Shown here: piece by piece, positions 39,129 to 47,971 of the stretch
How the letters are laid out: each line of letters begins with the position of its first letter
Numbering within the stretch: position 1 is the first letter of the stretch
From: Acidipropionibacterium virtanenii
Lineage (GTDB): Bacteria > Actinomycetota > Actinomycetes > Propionibacteriales > Propionibacteriaceae
DNA length: 64,000 nucleotides
Direction: 5' to 3'
NCBI RefSeq assembly: GCF_003325455.1
Contig: NZ_CP025198.1
Span: forward strand, 1,116,001-1,180,000
Notes under the pieces: model-generated
Database searches by the model: none
Told to the model about the DNA's origin: nothing
Seen by the model: the letters and a program-made list of their open reading frames with translations, nothing else
Program-made: the position numbers and the translations under genes

Positions 39129-39983
39129 ATGACTGCACAGAGGCTCGACGGCAAGGCGACGGCGGCCGCCATCAAGGCGGAACTGGCCGAGCGGGTGGCG
39201 GTGCTGCGGGAACGTGGCGTGGTGCCCGGGCTGGGCACCGTGCTCGTCGGGGACGACCCGGCGTCCCACCAGTACGTGCGCGGCAAGCACCGCGACTGCG
39301 CCCAGGTGGGCATCGAGTCGATCAGGGTGGACCTGCCCGACGACGTGAGCGCCGAGACCCTGGAGGCCGAGATCCGCGGCCTCAACGAGAACCCGGCCTG
39401 CACCGGCTACATCGTCCAGCTGCCGCTGCCGCGCCACATCGACCAGAACTGGGCGCTGGGGCTTATCGATCCGCTGAAGGATGCCGACGGCCTGGCCCCG
39501 GTCTCGCTGGGCCGCCTGGTGCTCAACGAGCCCGCCCCGCTGCCGTGCACACCCCGCGGGATCGTCGAGCTGCTGACCCGCCACGGGATCGAGCTGCCCG
39601 GCAAGGAGGTCTGCGTGGTGGGCCGCGGCACCACCGTCGGCCGGCCTCTGGGGCTGCTGCTGACCCGTCGTAGTGAGAACTGCACGGTGACTCTGTGCCA
39701 TACCGGGACCCGTGATCTGACGGCCCACACCCGCACCGCCGACATCGTCGTGGGTGCCGCAGGGGTGCCCGGACTCATCAACGCCTCCATGATCAAGGAA
39801 GGGACCGTGCTCGTCGACGTCGGTGTGTCGCGCTCCCCGGAGGGAAAGATCCAGGGGGACTTCGCCGCCGACGTCTGGGACAAGGCCGCATGGGTGTCCC
39901 CGAACCCCGGCGGGGTGGGGCCGATGACCCGGGCGATGCTGCTGTCCAATGTCGTCGACCGCGCGGAGGAGCTGGCGCAGTGA
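39129..39983 (+). CDS. folD: methylene-THF dehydrogenase / methenyl-THF cyclohydrolase FolD
   Basis: A 284-residue bifunctional enzyme making 10-formyl-THF for PurN and PurH. It has the Tyr-Lys active site in [29 protein letters not shown], and the Asp loop in [16 protein letters not shown] (usually KDVDGFHPxNxG, so slightly variant). NADP-binding [16 protein letters not shown] and the end [14 protein letters not shown] are as expected. ATG 39129 is preferred over the GTG directly before it because of spacing to GGAGAG. DUF3017 overlaps by 4 nt. Confidence 0.96.
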   Translation: MTAQRLDGKATAAAIKAELAERVAVLRERGVVPGLGTVLVGDDPASHQYVRGKHRDCAQVGIESIRVDLPDDVSAETLEAEIRGLNENPACTGYIVQLPLPRHIDQNWALGLIDPLKDADGLAPVSLGRLVLNEPAPLPCTPRGIVELLTRHGIELPGKEVCVVGRGTTVGRPLGLLLTRRSENCTVTLCHTGTRDLTAHTRTADIVVGAAGVPGLINASMIKEGTVLVDVGVSRSPEGKIQGDFAADVWDKAAWVSPNPGGVGPMTRAMLLSNVVDRAEELAQ

Positions 39984-40276
39984 CCTCCCCCTCGCCGGCA
40001 TACCGGGAGCACATGCGCTCCCCCTGGGCGCTGGTGCTCTGCCTGCTGGGGGTGGTCGGCTCGGTCGGGATCATGATGACCGGGCACTGGCGGAAGGGCT
40101 CCATGGCCTTCGCGGTGGCCGTCCTGGTGGCCGGGATACTCCGTCTGGTGCTACCCGAGCGCTGGGCAGGACTCCTGGCTGTCCGCGCCAAGTGGATCGA
40201 CTGTCTCATCCTGTTGGGGCTTGGCGCCCTGATGGCGACTCTGGTGATGTTCGTCCCGCACTCGCGGCCGGCCTGA
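39980..40276 (+). CDS. DUF3017 membrane protein
   Basis: A 98-residue protein with three membrane helices (about 15-35, 40-60 and 70-90). It contains [20 protein letters not shown] and the pattern [18 protein letters not shown], as in the DUF3017 family that follows folD in many actinobacteria. GTG 39980 overlaps the folD stop (GTGA). The function is unknown; conserved coupling to folD is the only clue. Confidence 0.85.
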   Translation: MTSPSPAYREHMRSPWALVLCLLGVVGSVGIMMTGHWRKGSMAFAVAVLVAGILRLVLPERWAGLLAVRAKWIDCLILLGLGALMATLVMFVPHSRPA

Positions 40277-40333
40277 CGGCGACTGCCCGACGCCGAATGT
40301 CGGTGACGCCTGAACTGTCGCCCTCCGGCCTCG

Positions 40334-40403
40334 TCCCAATGTGGCGCTGAGCGGCGGCCGATCACCGGTCATCGGCCGGCCGCCGCTGAGCGCCACATTG
40401 GGG
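40334..40403. repeat. 70-nt terminal-inverted-repeat element, copy E
   Basis: Arms TCCCAATGTGGCG and CGCCACATTGGGG (one wobble at the end) continue into a stem of about 30 bp with GCGGCGGCCGAT pairing to ATCGGCCGGCCGCCGC. It lies in the 202-nt gap between the convergent DUF3017 and aldehyde dehydrogenase genes; the rest of the gap shows only a small CCTGAC/GTCAGG repeat at 40445. Confidence 0.9.
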
Positions 40404-40478
40404 CCGTCGGAGCAGGGCACACGTCCCAGGGCGGGTACGGGCGCCCTGACTGTCAGGTGAAAGAGGCTGCCCCGACGG

Positions 40479-41849
40479 TCACATCGAGGCGTTCAGCACG
40501 CAGCGCCGGCGCCGGGCGAAACTGCGGGCGGAGGTGAGCCCCTCACCGGTCGGTCCGGCGATGGTGAAGGTGGCGAAACCTTCTCCCTCGATTCCGATGC
40601 CCGAGTAGGACGGGCCGTTCTTGACGAAGATGGTCGTGCGGCTGCGCCGCGCCATCGTCTCCAGCCTCGACACGTCGCGGGAGTGCATGATCGCGGTGTG
40701 ATGGTGGCCGTGCTCCAGCTCGATCGCCAGGTCGATGGCCGCGCCCGCGTCCCCGGTGGCGACGATCGGCAGCACCGGCATGAGCATCTCCACCTGGACC
40801 AGCGGGTCATCGGGGGTGGTCACGGTGATGATGAGCCGGGTGCCTGGATCCGGTGTCACGCCCACCGCCTGAAGGATCGCCCCGGCGTCCTGACCCACCC
40901 AGGATGGGCGGGGGTGCTGGCGGTCGGGGCTCATCAGCAGCTCGCGCAACTTCTCGAGGATCTCAGGATCGCTCACCACCTGGGCGCCCTCCTCGACCAT
41001 TCGGTCCACCAGCTCGGGGACCACTGACGACACCGCGACCACTTCCTTCTCGGCGGTGCACGGCAAGTTGTTGTCGAAGCTGGCGCCATTGACGATGTCC
41101 CGGGCCGCCTTCGGGATGTCCGCGGTCTCGTCGACCACCACAGGCGGATTGCCGGAACCGGCCCCGATCGCCTTCTTGCCGCTGGACAGCACCATATTGA
41201 CGATCTGGGGGCCTCCGGTGGCCACCAGCATCTGGATCTGGGGGGCTGCCATCAGCTGGGCTGTCGCCTCCATGGAGGGCTTGCGGACAATGGTGATGAG
41301 GTTCTCGGGAGCACCGGATGCGATCAGGGCCCGGTTGAGCCGATCGACCAGCCAGACGCTGAGATGGCGGGCACGGGGATGGGGGCTGAAGACCACGGAA
41401 TTTCCGGCAGCCAGCATGCTGATCGCATTGGAGATGATCGTCTCGGTCGGATTGGTGGTCGGGGTGATGGCCCCGATGACGCCATAGGGCGCGTACTCCA
41501 TCGTCGTCATCCCGGCGTCGGACTGGAAGGCCTCCATGAGGAGGTCTTCAACGCCCGGGGTGAGGGTGGCGGCGTACTTGTTCTTGAGCACCTTGTGATC
41601 GGCGTTGCCCATCCTGGTCTCGGCGACGGCCTCGACCGCCATGTGGTGCAGGTTCTCCTCACGGGTGGCTTCGTCACGGATGGCCTCGATGAAGATGCGG
41701 CGTTGGGCGAGGGTGCAGTCCAGGTAGGCCTCGAAGGCGGTCTGGGCGGCAAGGGTGGCTTCGGCCACATCGTCGAATGCTCCGAGTTGGCGGTCATCGG
41801 GGCAGCCTGCTGAGGGTTCAGTGATCGAAGAGATGATGGGGGTTGTCAT
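40479..41849 (-). CDS. CoA-acylating aldehyde dehydrogenase (EutE/PduP-like), stand-alone
   Basis: A 456-residue NAD-dependent enzyme interconverting aldehyde and acyl-CoA. It resembles EutE/PduP throughout: TLTPGVEDLL, APYGVIGAITPTTNP, SMLAAGNSVVFSPHPRA, AIGAGSGNPPVVVDETADI, catalytic Cys in GASFDNNLPCTAEKEV, and HHHTAIMHSRD. The first 18 residues (MTTPIISSITEPSAGCPD) do not form the amphipathic helix that targets homologues to microcompartments, and no shell gene is nearby, so it is probably cytosolic. Propionyl-CoA or acetyl-CoA are the likely substrates. ATG 41849 has GAGGAGC upstream. Confidence 0.88.
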   Translation of the reverse strand: MTTPIISSITEPSAGCPDDRQLGAFDDVAEATLAAQTAFEAYLDCTLAQRRIFIEAIRDEATREENLHHMAVEAVAETRMGNADHKVLKNKYAATLTPGVEDLLMEAFQSDAGMTTMEYAPYGVIGAITPTTNPTETIISNAISMLAAGNSVVFSPHPRARHLSVWLVDRLNRALIASGAPENLITIVRKPSMEATAQLMAAPQIQMLVATGGPQIVNMVLSSGKKAIGAGSGNPPVVVDETADIPKAARDIVNGASFDNNLPCTAEKEVVAVSSVVPELVDRMVEEGAQVVSDPEILEKLRELLMSPDRQHPRPSWVGQDAGAILQAVGVTPDPGTRLIITVTTPDDPLVQVEMLMPVLPIVATGDAGAAIDLAIELEHGHHHTAIMHSRDVSRLETMARRSRTTIFVKNGPSYSGIGIEGEGFATFTIAGPTGEGLTSARSFARRRRCVLNASM

Positions 41850-42138
41850 GGCATGCTCCTCATCGGTGCGCATCGTCGTCGGCTGCGGTCCGGCAGCGGG
41901 TGCTTGGTGCGGGCGGTCGGTGTCCGGTCTCCAGGTGCTGCGCCAGGCTGGCGATGCCCGGTGGCAAGAACGTACGTGCATGACATGCGGCCACGCCAGG
42001 AATCGCGGCTGATCGGACCACAGGTGCACTCCGAATCACGGGAGCTGCACAGATGGTCACTACCTGAGCATCCGTGCAGCAGGGTGGACCTCCGGTCTCT
42101 GCTTGTTCCGGCCCCGGCCTGTGCTTCCGCCGGCGGTG

Positions 42139-42208
42139 TCCCCAATGTGGCGCCGGCCGGCGTGGGCAAGGGCTCGGGGCACTCTGCGCCGCCGTGCGCC
42201 ACATTGGG
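42139..42208. repeat. 70-nt terminal-inverted-repeat element, copy F
   Basis: Perfect 13-bp arms (CCCCAATGTGGCG and CGCCACATTGGGG) with a nested CGGCG/CGCCG stem. It lies in the 474-nt gap upstream of the aldehyde dehydrogenase and downstream of mdh. The rest of this gap (41850-42138) holds no gene I can support, only a GCATG-A-CATGC palindrome at 41978 that might be an operator. Confidence 0.9.
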
Positions 42209-42268
42209 GACCGGGGAGAGGGCCGCGGTCAGGTGTGGAGACGGCTCGGGAGACGATCCAGGACGCAG

Positions 42269-42304
42269 TTCGGGGGAGCAACCACATCTGGTTGCTCCCC
42301 CGAA
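42269..42304 (-). terminator. mdh terminator
   Basis: TTCGGGGGAGCAACCA, a 4-nt loop and TGGTTGCTCCCCCGAA form a perfect 16-bp stem starting 19 nt beyond the mdh stop. Confidence 0.9.
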
Positions 42305-42323
42305 TCAGGTCGTCGAGGCGAAC

Positions 42324-43307
42324 TCAGATGAGGCCGAGCTCCTTGACCGCGTCGCGCTCATCCTGCAGCTCAGCTGCGGAGGCGTCGATCTTGGCGCGGG
42401 AGAAGGCGTCGATGTCCAGGCCCTGGACGATCTCGACCTTGCCGTTGGTGACGGTGACCGGGAAGGAGGAGATGACACCCTCCGGCACGCCGTAGGAGCC
42501 GTCCGACGGAACGGCCATCGAGACCCAGTCGCCCTCGGCGCTGCTGCCCAGCCAGTCATGCATGCACTCGACGGTCGCGTTGGCGGCCGAGGCGGCGGAG
42601 GACGAGCCACGGGCGGCGATGATCGCCGCACCCCTCTTGGCGACGGTCGGGATGAAGTCGTTCTCGACCCAGGCCTCGTCCACCAGGTCGGCCGCGCTCC
42701 TGCCGGCGACCTCGGCGTGGAAGACGTCGGGGTACTGGGTCGAGGAGTGGTTGCCCCAGATGGTCATGTGCTTGACGTCGGCGACGCTCGCGCCGACCTT
42801 GCGGGCCAGCTGCGTCTTGGCGCGATTGTGGTCCAGGCGGGTCAGGGCCGCGAAGTGGTCGTTCGGGATGTCGGGGGCGTTGGTGGAGGCGATCAGCGCG
42901 TTGGTGTTGGCCGGGTTCCCGGTCACCAGCACCTTGACGTCATCGGCGGCGACGTCATTGAGAGCCTTGCCCTGGGCGGTGAAGATCGCGCCGTTCTTGC
43001 TCAGCAGGTCGGAGCGCTCCATGCCGGCCTTGCGGGGCATGGCGCCGACCAGGAAGGCGGCATTGACACCGTCGAAGACCTTCTTGGGGTCGTCGCCGAT
43101 CTCGACATTGACCAAGTTCGGGAAGGCGCAGTCGTCGAGCTCCATGACGACACCCTCGAGAGCCTTGAGGGCCGGGGTGATCTCCAGCAGTCGCAGCTCG
43201 ATGGGGGTGCTGCCGAGCAGCGAACCGCTGGCGATGCGGAACAACAGGCTGTAACAGATCTGACCGGCGGCGCCGGTCACGGCAATCTTGACGGGAGCAG
43301 TGCTCAT
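42324..43307 (-). CDS. mdh: malate dehydrogenase
   Basis: A 327-residue NAD-dependent enzyme (type 2 MDH) interconverting malate and oxaloacetate. It has [20 protein letters not shown] for the NAD loop, mobile-loop Arg in [43 protein letters not shown] with catalytic Asp, and [12 protein letters not shown] with catalytic His. ATG 43307 follows GAGGAG. A TAGAGT -10 box (43356-43351 on the minus strand) is a plausible promoter. In fermenting propionic acid bacteria this enzyme links oxaloacetate to malate and fumarate; that role here is inferred. Confidence 0.97.
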   Translation of the reverse strand: MSTAPVKIAVTGAAGQICYSLLFRIASGSLLGSTPIELRLLEITPALKALEGVVMELDDCAFPNLVNVEIGDDPKKVFDGVNAAFLVGAMPRKAGMERSDLLSKNGAIFTAQGKALNDVAADDVKVLVTGNPANTNALIASTNAPDIPNDHFAALTRLDHNRAKTQLARKVGASVADVKHMTIWGNHSSTQYPDVFHAEVAGRSAADLVDEAWVENDFIPTVAKRGAAIIAARGSSSAASAANATVECMHDWLGSSAEGDWVSMAVPSDGSYGVPEGVISSFPVTVTNGKVEIVQGLDIDAFSRAKIDASAAELQDERDAVKELGLI

Positions 43308-43425
43308 GGAAAATCTCCTCAGAAGTCCTCGATGACACGTTGTGGACGACACTCTAGTAGTGGCCCTCGGCGCCGGTGCGGGCGCCCCGGTACCTGCACC
43401 GCCCGGGCTCGGCCGGGGGTGCCGG

Positions 43426-44304
43426 TCAGCGGAAGATCACCGTGCGCATGCCGTCGACGAATGTCCGGTGCTCGCAGAACAGCCGGACCGCCTCGGCAAG
43501 CGTCGTCGACTCGGTGTCCTGGCCGATCCCGGTCAGCTGGGCCACCGTCTGGGAGTGATCGACGCGCTGGACGTTCTGCTCGATGATCGGCCCCTCGTCC
43601 AGGTCGCTGGTGACGAAGTGGGCCGTGGCCCCGATGAGCTTGACCCCGCGCTCGTGGGCCTGCCGATACGGGTTCGCGCCCTTGAAACCGGGCAGGAAGG
43701 AGTGATGGATGTTGATGCAGCGCCCGGCCAGTTCCTCGCACATGCGGGGGGAGAGGATCTGCATGTACCTGGCCAGGACGACCAGCTCGACCTGTTGCTC
43801 GGCGACCTTCCCGAGGATCGCCGACTCGAACTCCTCCTTGTTGGTCCGGTCGACCTTCCGGTGCTCGAAGTCCACGCCGTGGAAGGCTGCCAGATCCGCC
43901 AGATCCGGGTGATTGGACATCACCGAGACGACGTCGATCGGAAGCCGGCCGGAGGACCTGTTGAACAGGAGGTGGGACAGGCAGTGCGGAGCCTTGGAGG
44001 CCAGGATCATCGTCCTGACGGGACGGCCCAGACGGTCGACGTGGACCGTGGCGCCGAAGGCGGGAGCGATCCCGCGCAGAGCCGCGGTGAGGTCCTCGGA
44101 CGAGGTCATGTCCCGTACCTGAAGACGCATGAAGAAGCGACCGGTGTCGGTGCTGGAGAACTGCTGGAGCTCGGTGAGATTGCCTCCCGCGCTCACGCAT
44201 GCGCCGGTGACCGCATGGACGATGCCCGGCCGGTCAGGACACTGCCAGGTGACGACCAGCTCGTCGTCGCTGGTGCGAGGGGGAGGGATCACGGGGTTCG
44301 ACAC
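43426..44304 (-). CDS. purU: formyltetrahydrofolate deformylase
   Basis: A 292-residue hydrolase releasing formate from 10-formyl-THF, which balances one-carbon pools with FolD. The ACT domain (about 15-90) has [19 protein letters not shown]. The formyltransferase-like catalytic domain has [20 protein letters not shown] and Asp in [20 protein letters not shown] 44304 is preferred since TACTGT lies 7 nt upstream (leaderless) and the ACT domain starts soon after; the frame runs on to 44448 without family sequence. It lies upstream of mdh on the same strand. Confidence 0.95.
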   Translation of the reverse strand: MSNPVIPPPRTSDDELVVTWQCPDRPGIVHAVTGACVSAGGNLTELQQFSSTDTGRFFMRLQVRDMTSSEDLTAALRGIAPAFGATVHVDRLGRPVRTMILASKAPHCLSHLLFNRSSGRLPIDVVSVMSNHPDLADLAAFHGVDFEHRKVDRTNKEEFESAILGKVAEQQVELVVLARYMQILSPRMCEELAGRCINIHHSFLPGFKGANPYRQAHERGVKLIGATAHFVTSDLDEGPIIEQNVQRVDHSQTVAQLTGIGQDTESTTLAEAVRLFCEHRTFVDGMRTVIFR

Positions 44305-44311
44305 GGGCCTC

Positions 44312-44317
44312 ACAGTA
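44312..44317 (-). promoter_or_regulatory. purU -10 box, leaderless start
   Basis: TACTGT on the minus strand lies 7 nt (GAGGCCC) before GTG 44304, closely like the purN start region. Confidence 0.5.
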
Positions 44318-44453
44318 GCGCCCGTCGCCACTGCTGTGGGGCGGTGACGTCCGTCCCGTGACACATGTCCGCGAGGAGGAGGCGTCTGCTCGGGTAGGCT
44401 TCCGGTGCGTCTCCGGGCGTCGGAGACCCCTGAGGACAAGGAGTGCACTGGTC

Positions 44454-46712
44454 ATGCCCACCATCGTCTGGACGAAGGTCGACGAGGCGCCCGCGCTGGC
44501 GTCGTACTCGCTGCTCCCCATCATCCGGGGATTCCTCACCGGTACCGGTGTCGAGATCAGCACTTCCGATATCTCGTTGGCGGCGCGGATTCTCGCGCAG
44601 TTCCCCGAGCGGCTGACCGACGGCCAGCGGATGGACGACAACCTCGCCGCGCTGGGGCGTCTCACCTCCGATCCGCACGCCTGCATCATCAAACTTCCCA
44701 ACATCTCCGCATCGGTACCCCAACTCAGGGCCGCCGTCGCCGAGCTGCGCGACCAGGGCTTCGACGTCCCTGAGTACCCCTCCCGGATCGCCACCGAGGA
44801 GGACCGCCGGATCGCCGACCGATACTCCGCGGTGCTCGGATCGGCGGTCAACCCGGTGCTGCGCCAGGGCAACTCCGACCGCCGGGCACCTGCCGCGGTC
44901 AAGGCCTACGCCAAGGCCCACCCCCACCGCCTGGGTGCCTGGAGCCCGCAGGTGAGGGCCCGGGTCGCCCACATGGAGTCCGGTGACTTCTTCGGCCACG
45001 AGGAGTCCTACGTCTCGGGCGGCGAGAGCCTCGACATCGTCCACGTCGCCGAGGACGGCACCGAGACGGTGCTGGCGAGCGGCCTGGACGTGCTCGACGG
45101 GGAGATCGTGGACAGCACCTTCATGTCGGTCGCCGCCCTCGGCGACTTCTACGCCGACTCTCTGGGCACGGCGAGGAAGGAGGGACTTCTGTGGTCGCTC
45201 CACCTCAAGGCGACGATGATGAAGGTCTCCGACCCGGTTCTGTTCGGCTGGGCCGTCAAGACCTTCCTGACAGACGTCTTCGCCGAGTTCGGCGACGATC
45301 TGGAGGCGGCCGGCGTCAACCCCGACCTGGGCCTGGGCGACCTCTATTCGCGACTGGGCTCGCTGCCGCAGGACCGGGCTGCCGCCATCAGGGCCGCCAT
45401 CGACGCCAGTTTCGCGGCCGGGCCGGCTCTGGCGATGGTGGACTCCGACAAGGGCATCACCAATCTGCACGCCGGGAACAACGTCATCATCGACGCGTCG
45501 ATGCCCAATGTGATCCGCGATTCGGGCCGGATGTGGAACACCGACGGTCAGCTGCAGGAGACTCTGGCCGTCATCCCGGACCGCAGTTACGCGACGACCT
45601 ACGCGGCCATCATGGATGACTGCCGGGCCAACGGAGCGCTCGACCCGGCGACCATGGGGGATGTGCCCAATGTGGGCCTGATGGCCCAGAAGGCCGAGGA
45701 GTACGGCTCCCATCCGACCACCTTCATCATCGACTCGACAGGTCGTGTCGAGGTGCGCAGCGGCGGTCTTGTCCGGTCCAGCCAGCAGGTCGCCGCCGGT
45801 GACATCTGGCGGATGAGCCGGGTTCGCGACGTCGCCATCCGCGACTGGGTGCGGCTCGCTGTGGAGCGGGCCAGGATCACCGGGGTGCCTGCCGTCTTCT
45901 GGCTCGACGCCGAGCGGGCGCATGATCGTCAGGTGATCGCCAAGGTGAAGGCCTACCTGCCCGAGCACGACACCACCGGCCTGGACATCCGCATTCTCGC
46001 CCCCGCCGAGGCGATGGCATTCACCCTGGGGCGCGTCCGCAGGGGAGAGGACACCATCTCGGTCACCGGCAACGTGCTGCGCGACTACCTCACCGACCTC
46101 TTCCCGATCCTGGAGATCGGCACCAGCGCCAAGATGTTGTCGATCGTGCCACTGCTGGCCGGAGGCGGGCTCTTCGAGACCGGCGCCGGAGGCTCTGCAC
46201 CTAAACACGTCGCCCAGTTCGTCGAACAGGACTACCTGCGCTGGGACTCGCTCGGCGAGTTCTGCGCCATCCAGGCCTGCCTCGAGCACATCGCGGAGCA
46301 CGCCGGCGAGGACGCCGGGGCCGCCAAGGCCGGGGTGCTGGCCAGCACACTGGACACCGCCATCGGAGCGTACCTGGAGAACGACCGGTCCCCGGCCCGG
46401 GCCGTCGGCAAGCTCGACAACCGCGGATCCCAGTTCTACCTGGCCCTGTACTGGGCGCAGGCGCTGGCCACCCAGACCGATGACGCGCAGCTGGCGGGCC
46501 GGTTCGCGCGCACCGCCGAAGCGCTGCGGGACAATGAGGACGCCGTCGTCTCCGAGCTCATCGGCGTGCAGGGTCGTGGTGTGGATCTCGGTGGTTACTA
46601 CCACGTCGACGATGGGCTGGCCGCCGCCGCGATGAGGCCGAGTGAGACCTTCAACGCCGTCATCGACCGGGTCCTGTCACGGACCGCCAGCGGGGACTCG
46701 CCGGTCGGGTGA
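44454..46712 (+). CDS. icd: isocitrate dehydrogenase, NADP-dependent, monomeric type
   Basis: A 752-residue monomeric isocitrate dehydrogenase converting isocitrate to 2-oxoglutarate. The length and segments are those of the family: [20 protein letters not shown], substrate loop [56 protein letters not shown] and [23 protein letters not shown] 44454 has AAGGAG about 11 nt upstream; a TAGGCT box near 44395 suggests a leader of about 50 nt. It diverges from purU. Confidence 0.97.
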   Translation: MPTIVWTKVDEAPALASYSLLPIIRGFLTGTGVEISTSDISLAARILAQFPERLTDGQRMDDNLAALGRLTSDPHACIIKLPNISASVPQLRAAVAELRDQGFDVPEYPSRIATEEDRRIADRYSAVLGSAVNPVLRQGNSDRRAPAAVKAYAKAHPHRLGAWSPQVRARVAHMESGDFFGHEESYVSGGESLDIVHVAEDGTETVLASGLDVLDGEIVDSTFMSVAALGDFYADSLGTARKEGLLWSLHLKATMMKVSDPVLFGWAVKTFLTDVFAEFGDDLEAAGVNPDLGLGDLYSRLGSLPQDRAAAIRAAIDASFAAGPALAMVDSDKGITNLHAGNNVIIDASMPNVIRDSGRMWNTDGQLQETLAVIPDRSYATTYAAIMDDCRANGALDPATMGDVPNVGLMAQKAEEYGSHPTTFIIDSTGRVEVRSGGLVRSSQQVAAGDIWRMSRVRDVAIRDWVRLAVERARITGVPAVFWLDAERAHDRQVIAKVKAYLPEHDTTGLDIRILAPAEAMAFTLGRVRRGEDTISVTGNVLRDYLTDLFPILEIGTSAKMLSIVPLLAGGGLFETGAGGSAPKHVAQFVEQDYLRWDSLGEFCAIQACLEHIAEHAGEDAGAAKAGVLASTLDTAIGAYLENDRSPARAVGKLDNRGSQFYLALYWAQALATQTDDAQLAGRFARTAEALRDNEDAVVSELIGVQGRGVDLGGYYHVDDGLAAAAMRPSETFNAVIDRVLSRTASGDSPVG

Positions 46713-46714
46713 CC

Positions 46715-46738
46715 GGGCGCCGGCATCAGCCGGCGCCC
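46715..46738. terminator. bidirectional terminator
   Basis: GGGCGCCGGC, an ATCA loop and GCCGGCGCCC pair perfectly between the convergent icd and AbiEi/DUF559 genes, overlapping the last codons of the latter. Confidence 0.8.
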
Positions 46739-47592
46739 ACCAGTTCGGCGAGGTGACGCCGGGTGGCCCGTCCCGGGGGATGTCTCAGGGCGGCGATGAT
46801 GTCCTGGATGGTCTCGCGCATATGGAGCACGACATCGTCGTAGGTGAGGCGGACCACCCGGAACCCCTCCACGGCGGCCTTGCGATCGCGGCGGCGGTCA
46901 TTCGTCCAGGCCTGCACATCGAGGTGCCAGCGCCTGGAGTCGCACTCGAGGATCAGCCACCCCTCGACCAGCAGATCGACCCGACCGATCCCCGGTATCC
47001 CCACCTGGCACCGGACGTGTGAGCGCAGAGCGGCGACCGCGAGCCGCATGAGGGTCTCGGTGCCGGACTGCGCCGGGGCCATCCGCGCAGCCAGTCGTCG
47101 AACGCGCCGGCCGTGCAGGATCGCCATGGCGCCGACCTCGTCGAGACTGAGCAGACCCTTGTCGACCACCGATTCCATGACGATGAGCAGTTCCTCGTCG
47201 GGCAGGCAGTCCATCGCCACCTCAAGTGCGACGTCCACATCATCGACAGCCTTTGCAGGGGCGCGGCGTCGCCGGTGGTGGCAGCAGGTGCGACGGTGCA
47301 GCCTCTCGTTGGCGTGCCGGGAAGTCCTGATGTGGCCGTGATCGGTGAGCACCCAGACGCCGTGGAAGGCCAGCGCCGAGCAGCACGACAGGACGCCACC
47401 GCGGCGTACGGCACTCACCACGGCCTCCTGCGGCCGGGCCAGGTGGTACCAGCCGCGCCTGATCCGGGTCAGGCGCCCCTCGGCAAGGCCGCGGCGGATG
47501 GCCAGCCGGCCGAATCCGTTGCGGCGCAGCGCCGCGGTGGTGATGACCCCGCCGGGGCGATCGGCGGCCGGTATCTGATCGACATCTCTCAT
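46726..47592 (-). CDS. AbiEi-antitoxin-like N-terminus with DUF559 nuclease-like C-terminus
   Basis: A 288-residue protein. The N-terminal winged-helix resembles the AbiEi antitoxin domain (VITTAALRRNGFGRLAIRRG, then RIRRGWYHL). The C-terminal part (about 195-280) resembles DUF559/Vsr-like PD-(D/E)XK folds: GRVDLLVEGWLILECDSRRW places Asp and Glu-x-Asp as a nuclease triad, and a Lys/Arg-rich helix follows (NDRRRDRKAAVEGF). No partner toxin is adjacent, so the annotation as type IV antitoxin is by family only. Proteins of this build are common and multicopy in actinobacteria; their role is unknown. Confidence 0.7.
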   Translation of the reverse strand: MRDVDQIPAADRPGGVITTAALRRNGFGRLAIRRGLAEGRLTRIRRGWYHLARPQEAVVSAVRRGGVLSCCSALAFHGVWVLTDHGHIRTSRHANERLHRRTCCHHRRRRAPAKAVDDVDVALEVAMDCLPDEELLIVMESVVDKGLLSLDEVGAMAILHGRRVRRLAARMAPAQSGTETLMRLAVAALRSHVRCQVGIPGIGRVDLLVEGWLILECDSRRWHLDVQAWTNDRRRDRKAAVEGFRVVRLTYDDVVLHMRETIQDIIAALRHPPGRATRRHLAELVGAG

Positions 47593-47709
47593 ACCTCAGT
47601 TATCGGCGGTCCGATGCCCGATCTGTCGTCCCGGAGCAGATCTGTGGACAACTTCCGCCGAGGCGGCTTCTTGTGGACAACTCGGCGCCCTGGTCCGGAG
47701 CCGTCCTAT

Positions 47710-47780
47710 CCCCAATGTGGCGCAGGACGGGGCCCGGCGCCGCGTCAGGGCCGGTTCCGCCGGTGGCCGCCACATTGGGA
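47710..47780. repeat. 71-nt terminal-inverted-repeat element, copy G
   Basis: Left arm CCCCAATGTGGCG and right arm CGCCACATTGGGA pair at 12 of 13 positions. The nested stem is CCGGCG/CGCCGG. It lies in the divergent gap between the AbiEi/DUF559 and CNNM genes. Confidence 0.85.
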
Positions 47781-47872
47781 TCGGGGGAACAGTGGTCGGG
47801 CGGGAAAGGAGGCGGTCGGGCGGGAGGCAGACGGGCTGCGGACGCCGTCTTGGTCGCTCGCCCCGCTGTCTC

Positions 47873-47878
47873 TACGCT
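47873..47878 (+). promoter_or_regulatory. -10 box upstream of the CNNM gene
   Basis: TACGCT lies 6 nt before GTG 47885, the start of a short upstream frame. Confidence 0.45.
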
Positions 47879-47884
47879 TGGGTC

Positions 47885-47971
47885 GTGGGAACAGTCCGAA
47901 TTGAGCCGCATTCCGATACGGAGGGCGACAGTCCCGGCCGCGGTGGGATGAGGTGGCAGGCAGATGACTGA
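47885..47971 (+). CDS. possible leaderless 28-residue upstream frame
   Basis: GTG 47885 sits 6 nt after a TACGCT -10 box and opens a 28-codon frame (ending GMRWQADD) whose stop overlaps the first codons of the next gene by 8 nt. That arrangement would couple translation of the CNNM protein to this short frame. The peptide resembles nothing I know and may be made only for coupling. It might instead be plain 5' leader. Confidence 0.35.
   Translation: MGTVRIEPHSDTEGDSPGRGGMRWQADD

Noticed and set aside
40479-41849. Part of a bacterial microcompartment locus
   Set aside because: No shell or core enzyme gene is adjacent and the N-terminal targeting helix is missing.
41978-41988. GCATG-A-CATGC palindrome upstream of the aldehyde dehydrogenase
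   Set aside because: Short and single; kept only as a remark because nothing ties it to a promoter.
46726-47592. Complete type IV toxin-antitoxin system
   Set aside because: Only the antitoxin-like domain is present; no nucleotidyltransferase toxin lies on either side.
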